DNA of 7,162 bases from positions 1 through 7,162 of the forward strand of contig JABUUX010000408.1 of NCBI GenBank assembly GCA_021442965.1. Reading direction: 5' to 3'. The stretch's first letter is position 1. The number at the start of each line of letters is the position of its first letter. A program made the position numbers and the translations under genes. A model generated the notes under the pieces. It was not told the DNA's origin and ran no database searches. It saw only the letters and a program-made list of their open reading frames with translations. Below are positions 1 to 6,434 of the stretch, in pieces. Origin of the DNA: Treponema sp. GTDB lineage: Bacteria; Spirochaetota; Spirochaetia; Treponematales; Treponemataceae.

Positions 1-1220
1 AAACTGCAGTACGCGAAATAAAAGAAATATCCGAACCCGTTATTGAAGAAAAAGAAATTATTGAAGACACAAAAGAAGAACTTGCGAAAATTCAGGAATC
101 TGTAAGTGACGAACAAAAAAATAAGGTTACTAAGATTTCAGAACCTGAAATTGAAGAAAATCCTGTTACAGAAGAAATAAAAACAGATATTGCAGTCAAT
201 ACAGACCCTGTTATTGAAGAACCTGAAATTTACACTTCTACAAAAAATGAGGCTGCAAAGATTTCTGAACCTGAAATAAAAGAAACAAAAGAAATATCTG
301 TAAAAACTGAAGCTAAAAATTCAAAAGATTTCGAAGAGGAACCTGCTGAAGAACCTGCTATAGAAACAAAATCATTTTTCGAAGATGAAGCTGTTGTTGA
401 AGACATTTCTCCAGAATATGAAGAACCTGTAATTTCACCATCAAAACCGAAACTTGTTCTTGAGCCGGAAATTACAGAACCTGAAATTCCAGAAGCTCGT
501 ACAGGAAACCGTATTCAAAAAACATATCTTTCAGACTTTATGGTTTATGATACATTTGAACTTCCGGATGAGGAAGATACCGATTTTGAAGATGATATTT
601 CAGATGATTTGAATTTCCGAGATTCTAAAGGTGCAACTTCTCTTATGCTTTCTGTAAAAGATGGAAATGACTGGAAAATCAAAGCACTTATTAAGTCTGG
701 TGCAGATATAAATGCAAAAGATAAAGACGGTTGGACAGCGCTTATGTATGCGGTCCGATACCAGAGCAATCTTTCAATTCTAAACCTTCTTTTAGACGCA
801 AAGCCGGATATAAAAACAGAAAACAATTATGGTCTTTCAGCTTTAGTTATTGCATCTAATTACTCTGATAATCCTGAAATTATAAAAAAACTGCTTTCAT
901 ATTATTCCCCTTCTGATAAGGAAGTGCAAAAAGCATTTATACAGTTAATCTCTACACCAAAACTTAGTGAATATTCGCTGGTTGCCAAAATGAGAGTCTT
1001 TCTGGATTTTGGTCTTCCTGTAAACGCTTACTATCAGGGAAAAACTCCTTTAATGTATGTATGTAAATTCAGTTCATCAACAAAGGCTGTTAAACTTCTT
1101 TTAGATAACAATGCAATAACATCTATTCGTTCCACAGAAGGAAAGACAGCTTTTGATTATGCAATAGAAAATAAAAATTTAGTACATGATGACACATTCT
1201 GGTCATTGAATAAAAAGTAA
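1..1220 (+). CDS. Ankyrin-repeat protein with long acidic Glu/Pro-rich arm, 5' partial
   Basis: The reading frame is open from base 3 (codon ACT) to TAA at 1218-1220, giving 405 visible residues with no in-frame stop, so the true start is upstream of the window. An ATG at 540 (visible residue 180) could be taken as the start, but the 179 codons before it are coding-like and continuous with it. Visible residues 1 to about 178 are a low-complexity arm rich in Glu, Lys, Pro, Ile and Thr. A very acidic stretch follows (about 186-206). Ankyrin repeats fill roughly 207-405: clear ones near 207-239, 240-272, 273-305 and 343-376, a degenerate one near 306-342, and a partial one at the C-terminus. Typical ankyrin phrases are GWTALMYA, GKTPLMYV, ALIKSGADINAK and KLLLDNNA. 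Ankyrin arrays bind other proteins; the partner cannot be read from the sequence. No signal peptide can be judged because the N-terminus is missing. The stop lies one base before rsmD, suggesting cotranscription. Confidence 0.85.
   Translation, partial: TAVREIKEISEPVIEEKEIIEDTKEELAKIQESVSDEQKNKVTKISEPEIEENPVTEEIKTDIAVNTDPVIEEPEIYTSTKNEAAKISEPEIKETKEISVKTEAKNSKDFEEEPAEEPAIETKSFFEDEAVVEDISPEYEEPVISPSKPKLVLEPEITEPEIPEARTGNRIQKTYLSDFMVYDTFELPDEEDTDFEDDISDDLNFRDSKGATSLMLSVKDGNDWKIKALIKSGADINAKDKDGWTALMYAVRYQSNLSILNLLLDAKPDIKTENNYGLSALVIASNYSDNPEIIKKLLSYYSPSDKEVQKAFIQLISTPKLSEYSLVAKMRVFLDFGLPVNAYYQGKTPLMYVCKFSSSTKAVKLLLDNNAITSIRSTEGKTAFDYAIENKNLVHDDTFWSLNKK
24..497 (+). repeat. Degenerate Glu-Pro coding repeats in the ankyrin protein arm
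   Basis: A short motif of the type I-S/T-E/D-P-E/V-I-E-E recurs irregularly: ISEPVIEE (from about 24), ISEPEIEE (from about 135), TDPVIEEPEI (from about 202), ISEPEIKE (from about 261) and LEPEITEPEIPE (from about 460). Some copies are also close at DNA level: bases 132-150 and 258-276 differ at about one position. The pattern fits expansion of a short unit followed by drift, forming an extended, acidic, probably disordered linker. It is a coding repeat, not an intergenic element. Confidence 0.7.
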
Positions 1221-1221
1221 T

Positions 1222-1773
1222 ATGCGTATAACAGGCGGAAAATTAAAAGGCAGACAAATAAAATGTCCAGACGGAATTATAAGACCGGCAATGGACAGAA
1301 TGCGGGAATCAGTATTTTCCATATTGGGAGACCTGAGCGGCAAGTCCTGGCTGGATTTATTTTCCGGCTCAGGTACAATTGCACTGGAAGCAGTTTCCAG
1401 AGGTGCCACAGAAGTTGATTTATGTGAAAAAGACAAAATCAAAGTGAACACTGTTTTAGAAAATGTTTCGATTGCAGAAAAGGAATGCGGGGTTAGAATA
1501 TCGTGTCATTTTATGCCTGTGGAATATTACATTAAAAGATGCAAAAAACAGTTTGATTATATATTTTTTGACCCGCCCTTCCCTTATAAGTTTCATGAAC
1601 AGCTTATACTTCAGGCAGATCAAAACAATATGTTAAAAGAAAGTGGTACAATTCTGGTTCACAGACCCGAGGAACACTTTATGCCAGACACCATTGGAAA
1701 GCTAATCAGAATTGACCAAAGAATTTACGGACGTTCCATTGTGGACTTTTACGGCTATAGGAAAGAACAATGA
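1222..1773 (+). CDS. rsmD: 16S rRNA (guanine-N2)-methyltransferase RsmD
   Basis: RsmD transfers a methyl group from S-adenosylmethionine to N2 of a guanine in the small-subunit rRNA (G966 in E. coli numbering), acting on assembled 30S particles in the cytoplasm. The 183-residue length is normal for the family. It begins with the family opening MRITGGKLKGR, followed by RPAMDRMRESVFSIL at 21-35, a variant of the RsmD signature. The SAM-binding glycine loop DLFSGSG is at 45-51, an acidic ribose-contacting residue is likely Glu69 in VDLCEKD, and the catalytic DPPF motif is at 117-120. The C-terminal YGRS (169-172) is also typical. The start at 1222 is one base after the ankyrin gene stop and has no good Shine-Dalgarno sequence, so translation probably depends on the upstream gene. 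Its stop overlaps the next start as ATGA. The enzyme family is secure; the exact target base is taken from the family. Confidence 0.93.
   Translation: MRITGGKLKGRQIKCPDGIIRPAMDRMRESVFSILGDLSGKSWLDLFSGSGTIALEAVSRGATEVDLCEKDKIKVNTVLENVSIAEKECGVRISCHFMPVEYYIKRCKKQFDYIFFDPPFPYKFHEQLILQADQNNMLKESGTILVHRPEEHFMPDTIGKLIRIDQRIYGRSIVDFYGYRKEQ
1759..1762 (+). promoter_or_regulatory. Ribosome binding site for the small TPR-like gene
   Basis: AGGA lies seven bases before the ATG at 1770 and sits inside the last codons of rsmD. It supports this start, which overlaps the rsmD stop by four bases (ATGA). Confidence 0.6.
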
Positions 1774-2123
1774 GAGATTCAAAAAAAGAATTGAATGCCA
1801 TTGAACTGCTTCAGGAAAAACAAATTCCTGACGGCTTTATAAAAGTAACTGATAATCCTGTAGAAGGATTAAATTCAGAACAGAAAGCAATCCTGAACAG
1901 AAAAGCCAATGTTTTCTTTAACAATGGAAATATTGAAGATGCCAGAAGAATCTACATAACTACGGGTTATTCTGACGGGCTTACAAGAGTTGGGGACTTT
2001 TATATGGAGAAGAACCAAAACCTTAAAGCGCTGAAACAATATCATCTGGCTCATAATCAAAGAAAGGCTGAACCAATTTACAATGATATAGCCAAGGTAA
2101 TTTCTGCAATGCTAAAAGAATAA
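1770..2123 (+). CDS. Small hypothetical protein with two TPR-like helical units
   Basis: This 117-residue protein is not one I recognise by name. It has no signal peptide or membrane segment and should be cytoplasmic. After a polar N-terminal 39 residues it shows two consecutive units that look like tetratricopeptide repeats: residues 40-69 (with NRKANVFFNNGNIEDARRIY) and 70-99 (with LTRVGDFYMEKNQNLKALKQY). The Gly/Ala and Ala-Arg/Ala-Leu spacing matches TPR helix pairs. The phrase GLTRVGDFY resembles VLTRVADAY in the larger TPR protein that follows, so the two may be related or partners. A final helix covers about 100-117. The gene overlaps rsmD by four bases (ATGA) and has a good ribosome binding site, so it is very likely a real, translationally coupled gene. 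Two repeats alone are usually too few for a stable TPR solenoid, so it may act by pairing with another protein; that is inference. Confidence 0.8.
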   Translation: MRDSKKELNAIELLQEKQIPDGFIKVTDNPVEGLNSEQKAILNRKANVFFNNGNIEDARRIYITTGYSDGLTRVGDFYMEKNQNLKALKQYHLAHNQRKAEPIYNDIAKVISAMLKE

Positions 2124-2150
2124 AAAAAAATAAGATTTTAATAAAAAGTT

Positions 2151-2154
2151 GAGG
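2151..2154 (+). promoter_or_regulatory. Ribosome binding site fixing the GTG start of the TPR gene
   Basis: GAGG (followed by another G) lies eight bases before GTG at 2163, an ideal distance. The next candidate, ATG at 2175, would be 20 bases away, so the GTG start is preferred. The 39-base gap at 2124-2162 is otherwise A-rich, with no convincing promoter or terminator. Confidence 0.7.
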
Positions 2155-2162
2155 GTAAAAAA

Positions 2163-3326
2163 GTGACTGAATTTATGGATGAAGAACAAAGAGAAGAAAT
2201 GCAGGAAATCTACATGCCGGAAGAGATTAAAACTTCTGACACCGGAGATGAGCTTTTAAACGAACGTATTTCCGAGCTTTCAAAACTGGGGTATCAATTC
2301 TTAAAAGAAGATAATATCGATGATGCCCAAAATTCCTTTGAAGAAGTACTTACTCTTCAGGAAAATAACAATTACGCACTTGTAGGGCTTGGAGATGCAA
2401 TGCGTAAAAAACATGACTACAACAAAGCTATTGAATATTACAATAAGTGTCTTGATTTTCATTCATCAAATAATTACGCACTTTTTGGCCTTGCTGACTG
2501 TTATAAGGCTCTTAATCAGTTTACAAAAGCAATTCAAATTTGGGAAAAATATCTAAAACAGGATGAAACCAATATTACCGTCCTTACACGAGTTGCAGAC
2601 GCATACAGAAAAATACGAATTTTCAAACGTTCTAAAGAAATTTATAAAAAAGTTTTGGAACTGGAAGAAACAAATCCGTATGCTCTTATAGGACTTGGGC
2701 ACCTGCACTACGATTACAAAGAATACAAAGAAGCCCTTTACTATTGGACAAAGATGTATAACCAGAATCAGGAATCCTGCGACATCCGTGTTCTTACATC
2801 GCTTGGAAACTGCCACAGAAAACTTAAAACTTATGCAGACGGAATTCCTTATTTTTCTAAAGCACTGGAAAGAGATCCTTTGAATTTTTATGCGCTGTTC
2901 GGCATGGCAGACTGCTATCGCGGACTGAACCGCCAAAGAGAATCAATTATTTATTGGAATAAAATTCTTGAAATAGACCCGAATAACAAAGTTATCCTTA
3001 CGCGTGCGGGTGATGCTTACAGAAACACAGGTAACTTTGAAAAAGCACAGGAATACTATAATAAAGCTTTGGATATTGATTTTGATATTTACGCAGCCCT
3101 TGGACTTGCACTCCTTTGTAAAGATGAAGGAAAATATGAAGAAGCAATTTCTAGACTTGAACAGCTTATACGCGGTGACAAAAAGAATTACAGACTGTAC
3201 GTTGACCTTGCTGAATGTTTTATTAAATGCAACAAAAAGACAGAGGCAATCAGTGTTTTGGAATCATTCCAAACTTTGGGTATTAAAAGTCAGGCTGTAA
3301 ACGAAATGCTTTTAAAACTAAAATAA
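2163..3326 (+). CDS. TPR protein with ten tandem tetratricopeptide repeats
   Basis: The 387-residue product is almost entirely TPR solenoid: ten 34-residue units run from about residue 36 to 374, with boundaries near 36, 70, 104, 138, 172, 208, 242, 276, 309 and 343. The unit starting at 172 has two extra residues. The first 35 residues are acidic and Met/Glu-rich, with no signal peptide or lipobox, so a cytoplasmic location is likely. The repeats alternate between two types: units 3, 5, 7 and 9 open with YAL-x-GL or close variants, while units 4, 6 and 8 open with VLT or ILT. This implies amplification of a two-repeat module. TPR proteins are scaffolds for protein complexes; no catalytic domain is present and the partner is unknown. 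The gene follows the small TPR-like gene after 39 bases and precedes rlmN by ten, so it is probably in the same operon. Start is GTG, chosen from the ribosome binding site. Confidence 0.92.
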   Translation: MTEFMDEEQREEMQEIYMPEEIKTSDTGDELLNERISELSKLGYQFLKEDNIDDAQNSFEEVLTLQENNNYALVGLGDAMRKKHDYNKAIEYYNKCLDFHSSNNYALFGLADCYKALNQFTKAIQIWEKYLKQDETNITVLTRVADAYRKIRIFKRSKEIYKKVLELEETNPYALIGLGHLHYDYKEYKEALYYWTKMYNQNQESCDIRVLTSLGNCHRKLKTYADGIPYFSKALERDPLNFYALFGMADCYRGLNRQRESIIYWNKILEIDPNNKVILTRAGDAYRNTGNFEKAQEYYNKALDIDFDIYAALGLALLCKDEGKYEEAISRLEQLIRGDKKNYRLYVDLAECFIKCNKKTEAISVLESFQTLGIKSQAVNEMLLKLK

Positions 3327-3336
3327 TCCGATTTTT

Positions 3337-4353
3337 ATGAACAAAATTATTCTAACAGGACTTTCACCAATAGAAATTTGTGAAGAACTTCAACTCAAAG
3401 AAAAATTCCGCGGAAAGCAGATTTTTAAATGGGTTGGAAGTGGTGTTACCTCTTTTGATCAGATGACAAACTTAAGTAAATCTTTAAGAGAAGAACTGTC
3501 ACAAAAAGCATGCTTGAGAACATCAATAGTATCAAATGTTTTAAAAGATCCTGATGGAACTATTAAACTGCAAATAACACTTAATGACGGAAACGCTGTT
3601 GAAACAGTACTTTTAACAGATAAAGAAAACCGAAAAACAGCATGTGTTTCTTGTCAGGCTGGTTGCGCCATGAAATGTGCCTTTTGCCAGACAGGAACAT
3701 TAGGACTTTCTCGAAACCTGACCGCCGCAGAAATTGTAGAACAGTTTTTATTTCTGGAAGAATATGCAGGTCCCTTAGATAATATTGTATTTATGGGCAT
3801 GGGTGAACCAATGCAAAATCTTGCAGGCATTAGAAAAGCCATTGAAATTCTTTGCCACGCTGATGGGCGGGCACTCTCAAAAAAAAGAATTACACTTTCT
3901 ACTTCCGGAATAATAAAAGGAATTTATGACCTGGCTGATAACGGACCGCACATAAGACTTGCAGTTTCTCTTACCACAGCAGATACAGAACTTAGAAAGG
4001 AACTAATGCCGGTAACAATAGGAAACCCTTTACCCGAACTAAAAAAAGCAATTGCATACTACGCAGAAAAAAGTGGAAAACGTGTAACACTGGAAGCAGC
4101 TCTTTTACATGATAAAAACACAACAGATGAAAGTGCAAAAAACATGATATCTTTTGCATCCGGAATTGATGTAAACATAAATCTGATTCCTTGGAATCCT
4201 GTAGCATCCCTTCCCTTTTCTGAACCCGGGTCAAATGAAGTTCACCGCTTTGTAGAAAAACTTGAAAAAGCGGGATTAAACGTAACACTCAGAACAAAAC
4301 GCGGAAGAAAAATTGGTGGGGCCTGCGGGCAACTGGGGCAAACAGTAAAGTAA
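3337..4353 (+). CDS. rlmN: Dual-specificity RNA methyltransferase RlmN (radical SAM)
   Basis: RlmN is a radical SAM enzyme that methylates C2 of A2503 in 23S rRNA and of A37 in some tRNAs. The 338 residues carry the N-terminal RNA-binding part (FRGKQIFKWV at 24-33, MTNLSKSLRE at 43-52), then the radical SAM cysteines Cys110, Cys114 and Cys117 (GCAMKCAFC) that bind the 4Fe-4S cluster. Cys103 in CVSCQAGC aligns with E. coli Cys118, and Cys330 in GGACGQL aligns with Cys355, the methyl-carrying cysteine; both catalytic cysteines are thus present. GMGEPM (154-159) is the SAM-contacting motif, and NINLIPWNP is at 280-288. The tail reads RGRKIGGACGQL where many homologues have D-I-D-A before the catalytic Cys. 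The resistance methylase Cfr shares this fold, but the chromosomal operon context and N-terminal motif favour RlmN. The start lies ten bases after the TPR stop with no Shine-Dalgarno sequence, suggesting coupling. Confidence 0.93.
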   Translation: MNKIILTGLSPIEICEELQLKEKFRGKQIFKWVGSGVTSFDQMTNLSKSLREELSQKACLRTSIVSNVLKDPDGTIKLQITLNDGNAVETVLLTDKENRKTACVSCQAGCAMKCAFCQTGTLGLSRNLTAAEIVEQFLFLEEYAGPLDNIVFMGMGEPMQNLAGIRKAIEILCHADGRALSKKRITLSTSGIIKGIYDLADNGPHIRLAVSLTTADTELRKELMPVTIGNPLPELKKAIAYYAEKSGKRVTLEAALLHDKNTTDESAKNMISFASGIDVNINLIPWNPVASLPFSEPGSNEVHRFVEKLEKAGLNVTLRTKRGRKIGGACGQLGQTVK

Positions 4354-4378
4354 GATTCGTCAATTTTTATAATGTTTA

Positions 4379-5173
4379 TTAAACGTGCCGGCGTACTCCG
4401 TCAAATTTAACCTGCCATAAAAAAAGACCTGTTGGAGGTGCAGTTACTCCGGCTTTTGTTCGGTCTTTTGATTCCAGGATTTTTTTTAAACTGTCAGGTT
4501 CTGCATTATTTTTGTCTAAATTGATTATTGTGCCTGTTAGAGTTCTGACCATTTTCCATAAAAAAGCATTAGCTTCTATTTCAAACACTAAAAGTTCTTT
4601 TCCAAACAAATCTTTTTGAATAAAGAAATGAGCATTATCCAGATAACGACAAGTTGAAACACTCATATCTCCACTTGCGGCAAAAGCGGCACAATCAAGC
4701 TCCCCTCTTAAACATGAAGAAAGTTCATTAAGTCGGTTCAGATTTGGAGTATAATTTTTTACATCCCACACATATCTAGTCTGACTTGCAGAAAGGACAT
4801 CAGAAAAATTTATAAAATATCGATAACTTCTTGAAGTAGCAGAATAACGGGAATTAAAATTTTCATCTTTTTCTTGAGCTTGTAAAATTCTTATGTCAGG
4901 AGGAAGAAATGCATTCAATGCACGGACGTAATTTGAAACCGGAATTGAATCTACAGGCGAATAAAAATTTGCAGCCTGCCCTACAGCATGAACACCACTG
5001 TCTGTTCTACCAGAGCCATAAAGGACCGTTTTAGATTTATGAATTTTTTCTAATGCAAGCTCAACCTCTGCCTGAACAGTTCTCATGGGTGTTCCGTTCA
5101 AAGCACGATCCTGTCTTTGCCATCCGCAAAAATCTGTTCCGTCGTAAGAAACAGTAAGTAAAATATTACGCAT
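4379..5173 (-). CDS. truA: tRNA pseudouridine synthase A (TruA)
   Basis: TruA converts uridines 38, 39 and 40 in the tRNA anticodon stem-loop to pseudouridine. The 264-residue length is normal. Family motifs appear in order: LTVSYDGTDFCGWQRQ at 6-21, GSGRTDSGVHA at 53-63 with catalytic nucleophile Asp58, FNSRYSATSRSYRY at 106-119, ANAFLWKMVR at 201-210 and AGVTAPPTGLFL at 241-252. A few extra residues lie after GWQRQ (DRALNGTPMR) relative to the compact E. coli form. It is last in the minus-strand operon: its ATG shares one base with the stop of the DUF2225 gene (TAATG). No good Shine-Dalgarno sequence precedes it, so it is probably translated by termination-reinitiation. Its 3' end faces rlmN with only 25 bases between them. 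Confidence 0.95.
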   Translation of the reverse strand: MRNILLTVSYDGTDFCGWQRQDRALNGTPMRTVQAEVELALEKIHKSKTVLYGSGRTDSGVHAVGQAANFYSPVDSIPVSNYVRALNAFLPPDIRILQAQEKDENFNSRYSATSRSYRYFINFSDVLSASQTRYVWDVKNYTPNLNRLNELSSCLRGELDCAAFAASGDMSVSTCRYLDNAHFFIQKDLFGKELLVFEIEANAFLWKMVRTLTGTIINLDKNNAEPDSLKKILESKDRTKAGVTAPPTGLFLWQVKFDGVRRHV

Positions 5174-6060
5174 TAAAAATCATCGTCCGCAACAACTTTA
5201 GAAAGATTATCGTACAAGTCTCGGGCATGTTCCAAAAGAGGACCCGGTTTATTCTTTGAAGATTTACCAAGTCCAAAAATTCTGGCAATAGCAGTTTTTG
5301 ATTCAGAAAGTTTTTTGAGCCTAAGCTGAATATCATCCTTTTGTCCGTATTTGTATTCCAAAAGTCCGCACAAATAAATAACCCCATCCCAGCCGTAATT
5401 TTTATCCATATCGGGTCCCATATTAGCAAGGGTTGAACTTTTTTCTACTCTAGTTGTTTCATTGATTACTGCCTGCTGATAAAAGAACAAAGCCTTTCTG
5501 TAAAAAACTTGAGAAACGTAATCGTAATTATGATCTGCACAACGCTGATTAAGTTCTTCACAAAGCCAAGCCAGACGTAGAGAAATAATCCCCTGCTTCA
5601 TTGTTGGAAGAATATCAGGTGAAACATCATTATAAGTAAGAAGAGCAAGATAATACATAGCAACACCATCAAAAAGAGTGCGCTCATGTTTTAAATTAAA
5701 ATAAGGGAAAATTTCAGAAACTGCGGCTTTACGTTTTTCCATATGTTCAAAAATACGGTCTTCTACAGCACGGTCTTTGAAAGGTTTAAAATCTCCCCAA
5801 AATAAAGCTGTATAGCAGTTAGGACAGGCTCCTACATCATAAATAAGAGGATACACTCTTCCATATTTTTTAGAAGGTTCAAAAACACGGTGAAGTTCAT
5901 CGGTAAGTTTTCCGGCAATCATACGTCCCTGTCCACTCATCATAATTTCGTGGTCAAAAGATTTCTTACAAACCGGGCATACACATTTTTCTTTTGCCCA
6001 ATATGAAATAACCGGTTTTTTTGTTTCAGATTTTGTTTTTACTCCTGTAACGGTTGCCAT
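5173..6060 (-). CDS. DUF2225 family protein with zinc-ribbon-like cysteines
   Basis: The 295-residue protein matches what I know of the DUF2225 family, common in spirochaetes and clostridia and without an assigned function. The N-terminal third has two cysteine knuckles: CVCPVCKKSF (Cys26, Cys28, Cys31) and VGACPNCYTALFWGDF (Cys79, Cys82), the latter in the family's conserved Y-D-V-x-x-C-P-x-C...D-F context. Four of these cysteines could form a structural zinc or rubredoxin-like site. The rest, about 100-290, is mostly helical and Lys/Leu-rich, with a segment near 185-250 resembling helical hairpins of the TPR kind (FYRKALFFYQQAV, GVIYLCGLLEYKYGQ). No signal peptide or transmembrane helix is visible, so it should be cytoplasmic. 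It overlaps acpS upstream and truA downstream by one base each (TAATG). The ATG at 6060 is backed by a GAGAGG ribosome binding site. Family membership is recalled from motifs; function is unknown. Confidence 0.85.
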   Translation of the reverse strand: MATVTGVKTKSETKKPVISYWAKEKCVCPVCKKSFDHEIMMSGQGRMIAGKLTDELHRVFEPSKKYGRVYPLIYDVGACPNCYTALFWGDFKPFKDRAVEDRIFEHMEKRKAAVSEIFPYFNLKHERTLFDGVAMYYLALLTYNDVSPDILPTMKQGIISLRLAWLCEELNQRCADHNYDYVSQVFYRKALFFYQQAVINETTRVEKSSTLANMGPDMDKNYGWDGVIYLCGLLEYKYGQKDDIQLRLKKLSESKTAIARIFGLGKSSKNKPGPLLEHARDLYDNLSKVVADDDF

Positions 6061-6434
6061 TATAACCTCTCTATTACAACAAAAGCGGTAGCGTATTCTT
6101 TTTCATGACTTAATGAAACGTGAACAATACAGTTGCCGCATCTTTCATTTAATATTTTTTCGGCTTTTCCGGTAACATTTATAAATGGTTTTCCTTCAGT
6201 GTCTTTAGTAATGTAAACATCTTTCAGGTCGTATCCCATAATCCCTGTTCCAAGAGCTTTAGCAAAAGCTTCTTTGGCAGCAAATCTTACAGCATAATGT
6301 TCAAGTTTTGCTTTTTCTGAGCCGCCAGTCATAATTTCAGAAGGATTATAAAAACGTTCAAGCAATGAAGGATTTTCAATCCATTTTTTAAATCTGCGTA
6401 CTTCTGTTATGTCAGTTCCAATGCCATAAATCAC
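6060..6434 (-). CDS. acpS: Holo-[acyl-carrier-protein] synthase AcpS
   Basis: AcpS transfers the 4'-phosphopantetheine arm from coenzyme A to a serine of apo-acyl carrier protein, activating it for fatty acid synthesis in the cytoplasm. The 124-residue size fits the trimeric bacterial AcpS group. The magnesium-binding residues are Asp8 in GIGTDITEV (4-12) and Glu55 in RFAAKEAFAKALG (50-62). The C-terminal HVSLSHEKEYATAFVV (105-120) is the usual family ending. The start is GTG at 6434-6432, needed to include the conserved MIYGIGTDI opening; it overlaps the YbbR gene stop by four bases (GTGA) and has GAAGG nine bases upstream. The stop overlaps the DUF2225 start as TAATG. Position after ybbR and in a tight operon suggests coupled expression with the YbbR protein. 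Confidence 0.95.
   Translation of the reverse strand: MIYGIGTDITEVRRFKKWIENPSLLERFYNPSEIMTGGSEKAKLEHYAVRFAAKEAFAKALGTGIMGYDLKDVYITKDTEGKPFINVTGKAEKILNERCGNCIVHVSLSHEKEYATAFVVIERL
6066..6071 (-). promoter_or_regulatory. Ribosome binding site for the DUF2225 gene
   Basis: Read on the minus strand this is GAGAGG, five bases before the ATG at 6060. It lies in the last sense codons of acpS and supports the 295-residue start. Confidence 0.65.

Noticed and set aside
545..826. A 93-residue open frame on the minus strand opposite the ankyrin gene
   Set aside because: Its Ser/Phe-rich composition is what the reverse complement of the acidic and ankyrin codons produces, and it has no motif.
1203..1451. 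A minus-strand open frame opposite the start of rsmD
   Set aside because: It lies opposite the conserved rsmD SAM-binding region and has no recognisable domain.
2124..2162. Possible promoter in the A-rich gap before the TPR gene
   Set aside because: The 39 bases hold runs of A and a ribosome binding site but no convincing -35/-10 pair at proper spacing.
2553..2936. A 127-residue minus-strand open frame opposite the TPR gene
   Set aside because: Its Cys/Phe/Val-rich sequence repeats in step with the TPR units on the other strand, so it is a shadow of them.
3004..3300. A 98-residue plus-strand frame inside the TPR gene
   Set aside because: It overlaps TPR units 8 to 10 in another frame and has no ribosome binding site or family motif.
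3337..4353. Possible Cfr-type antibiotic resistance methyltransferase
   Set aside because: The radical SAM core is shared with Cfr, but the N-terminal RlmN-like sequence, base composition like its neighbours and the housekeeping operon favour RlmN.
4372..4386. Small hairpin ATGTTT-ATT-AAACGT over the truA stop, as a possible terminator
   Set aside because: The stem is six AT-rich pairs including a wobble, and no T-run follows it on either strand.
4387..4392. GCCGGC palindrome near the truA 3' end
   Set aside because: It is a six-base palindrome inside truA codons with no T-run or partner site, expected by chance.
5166..5429. An 87-residue minus-strand frame inside the DUF2225 gene
   Set aside because: It is a different frame of the same strand over a well-supported gene and has no family motif.
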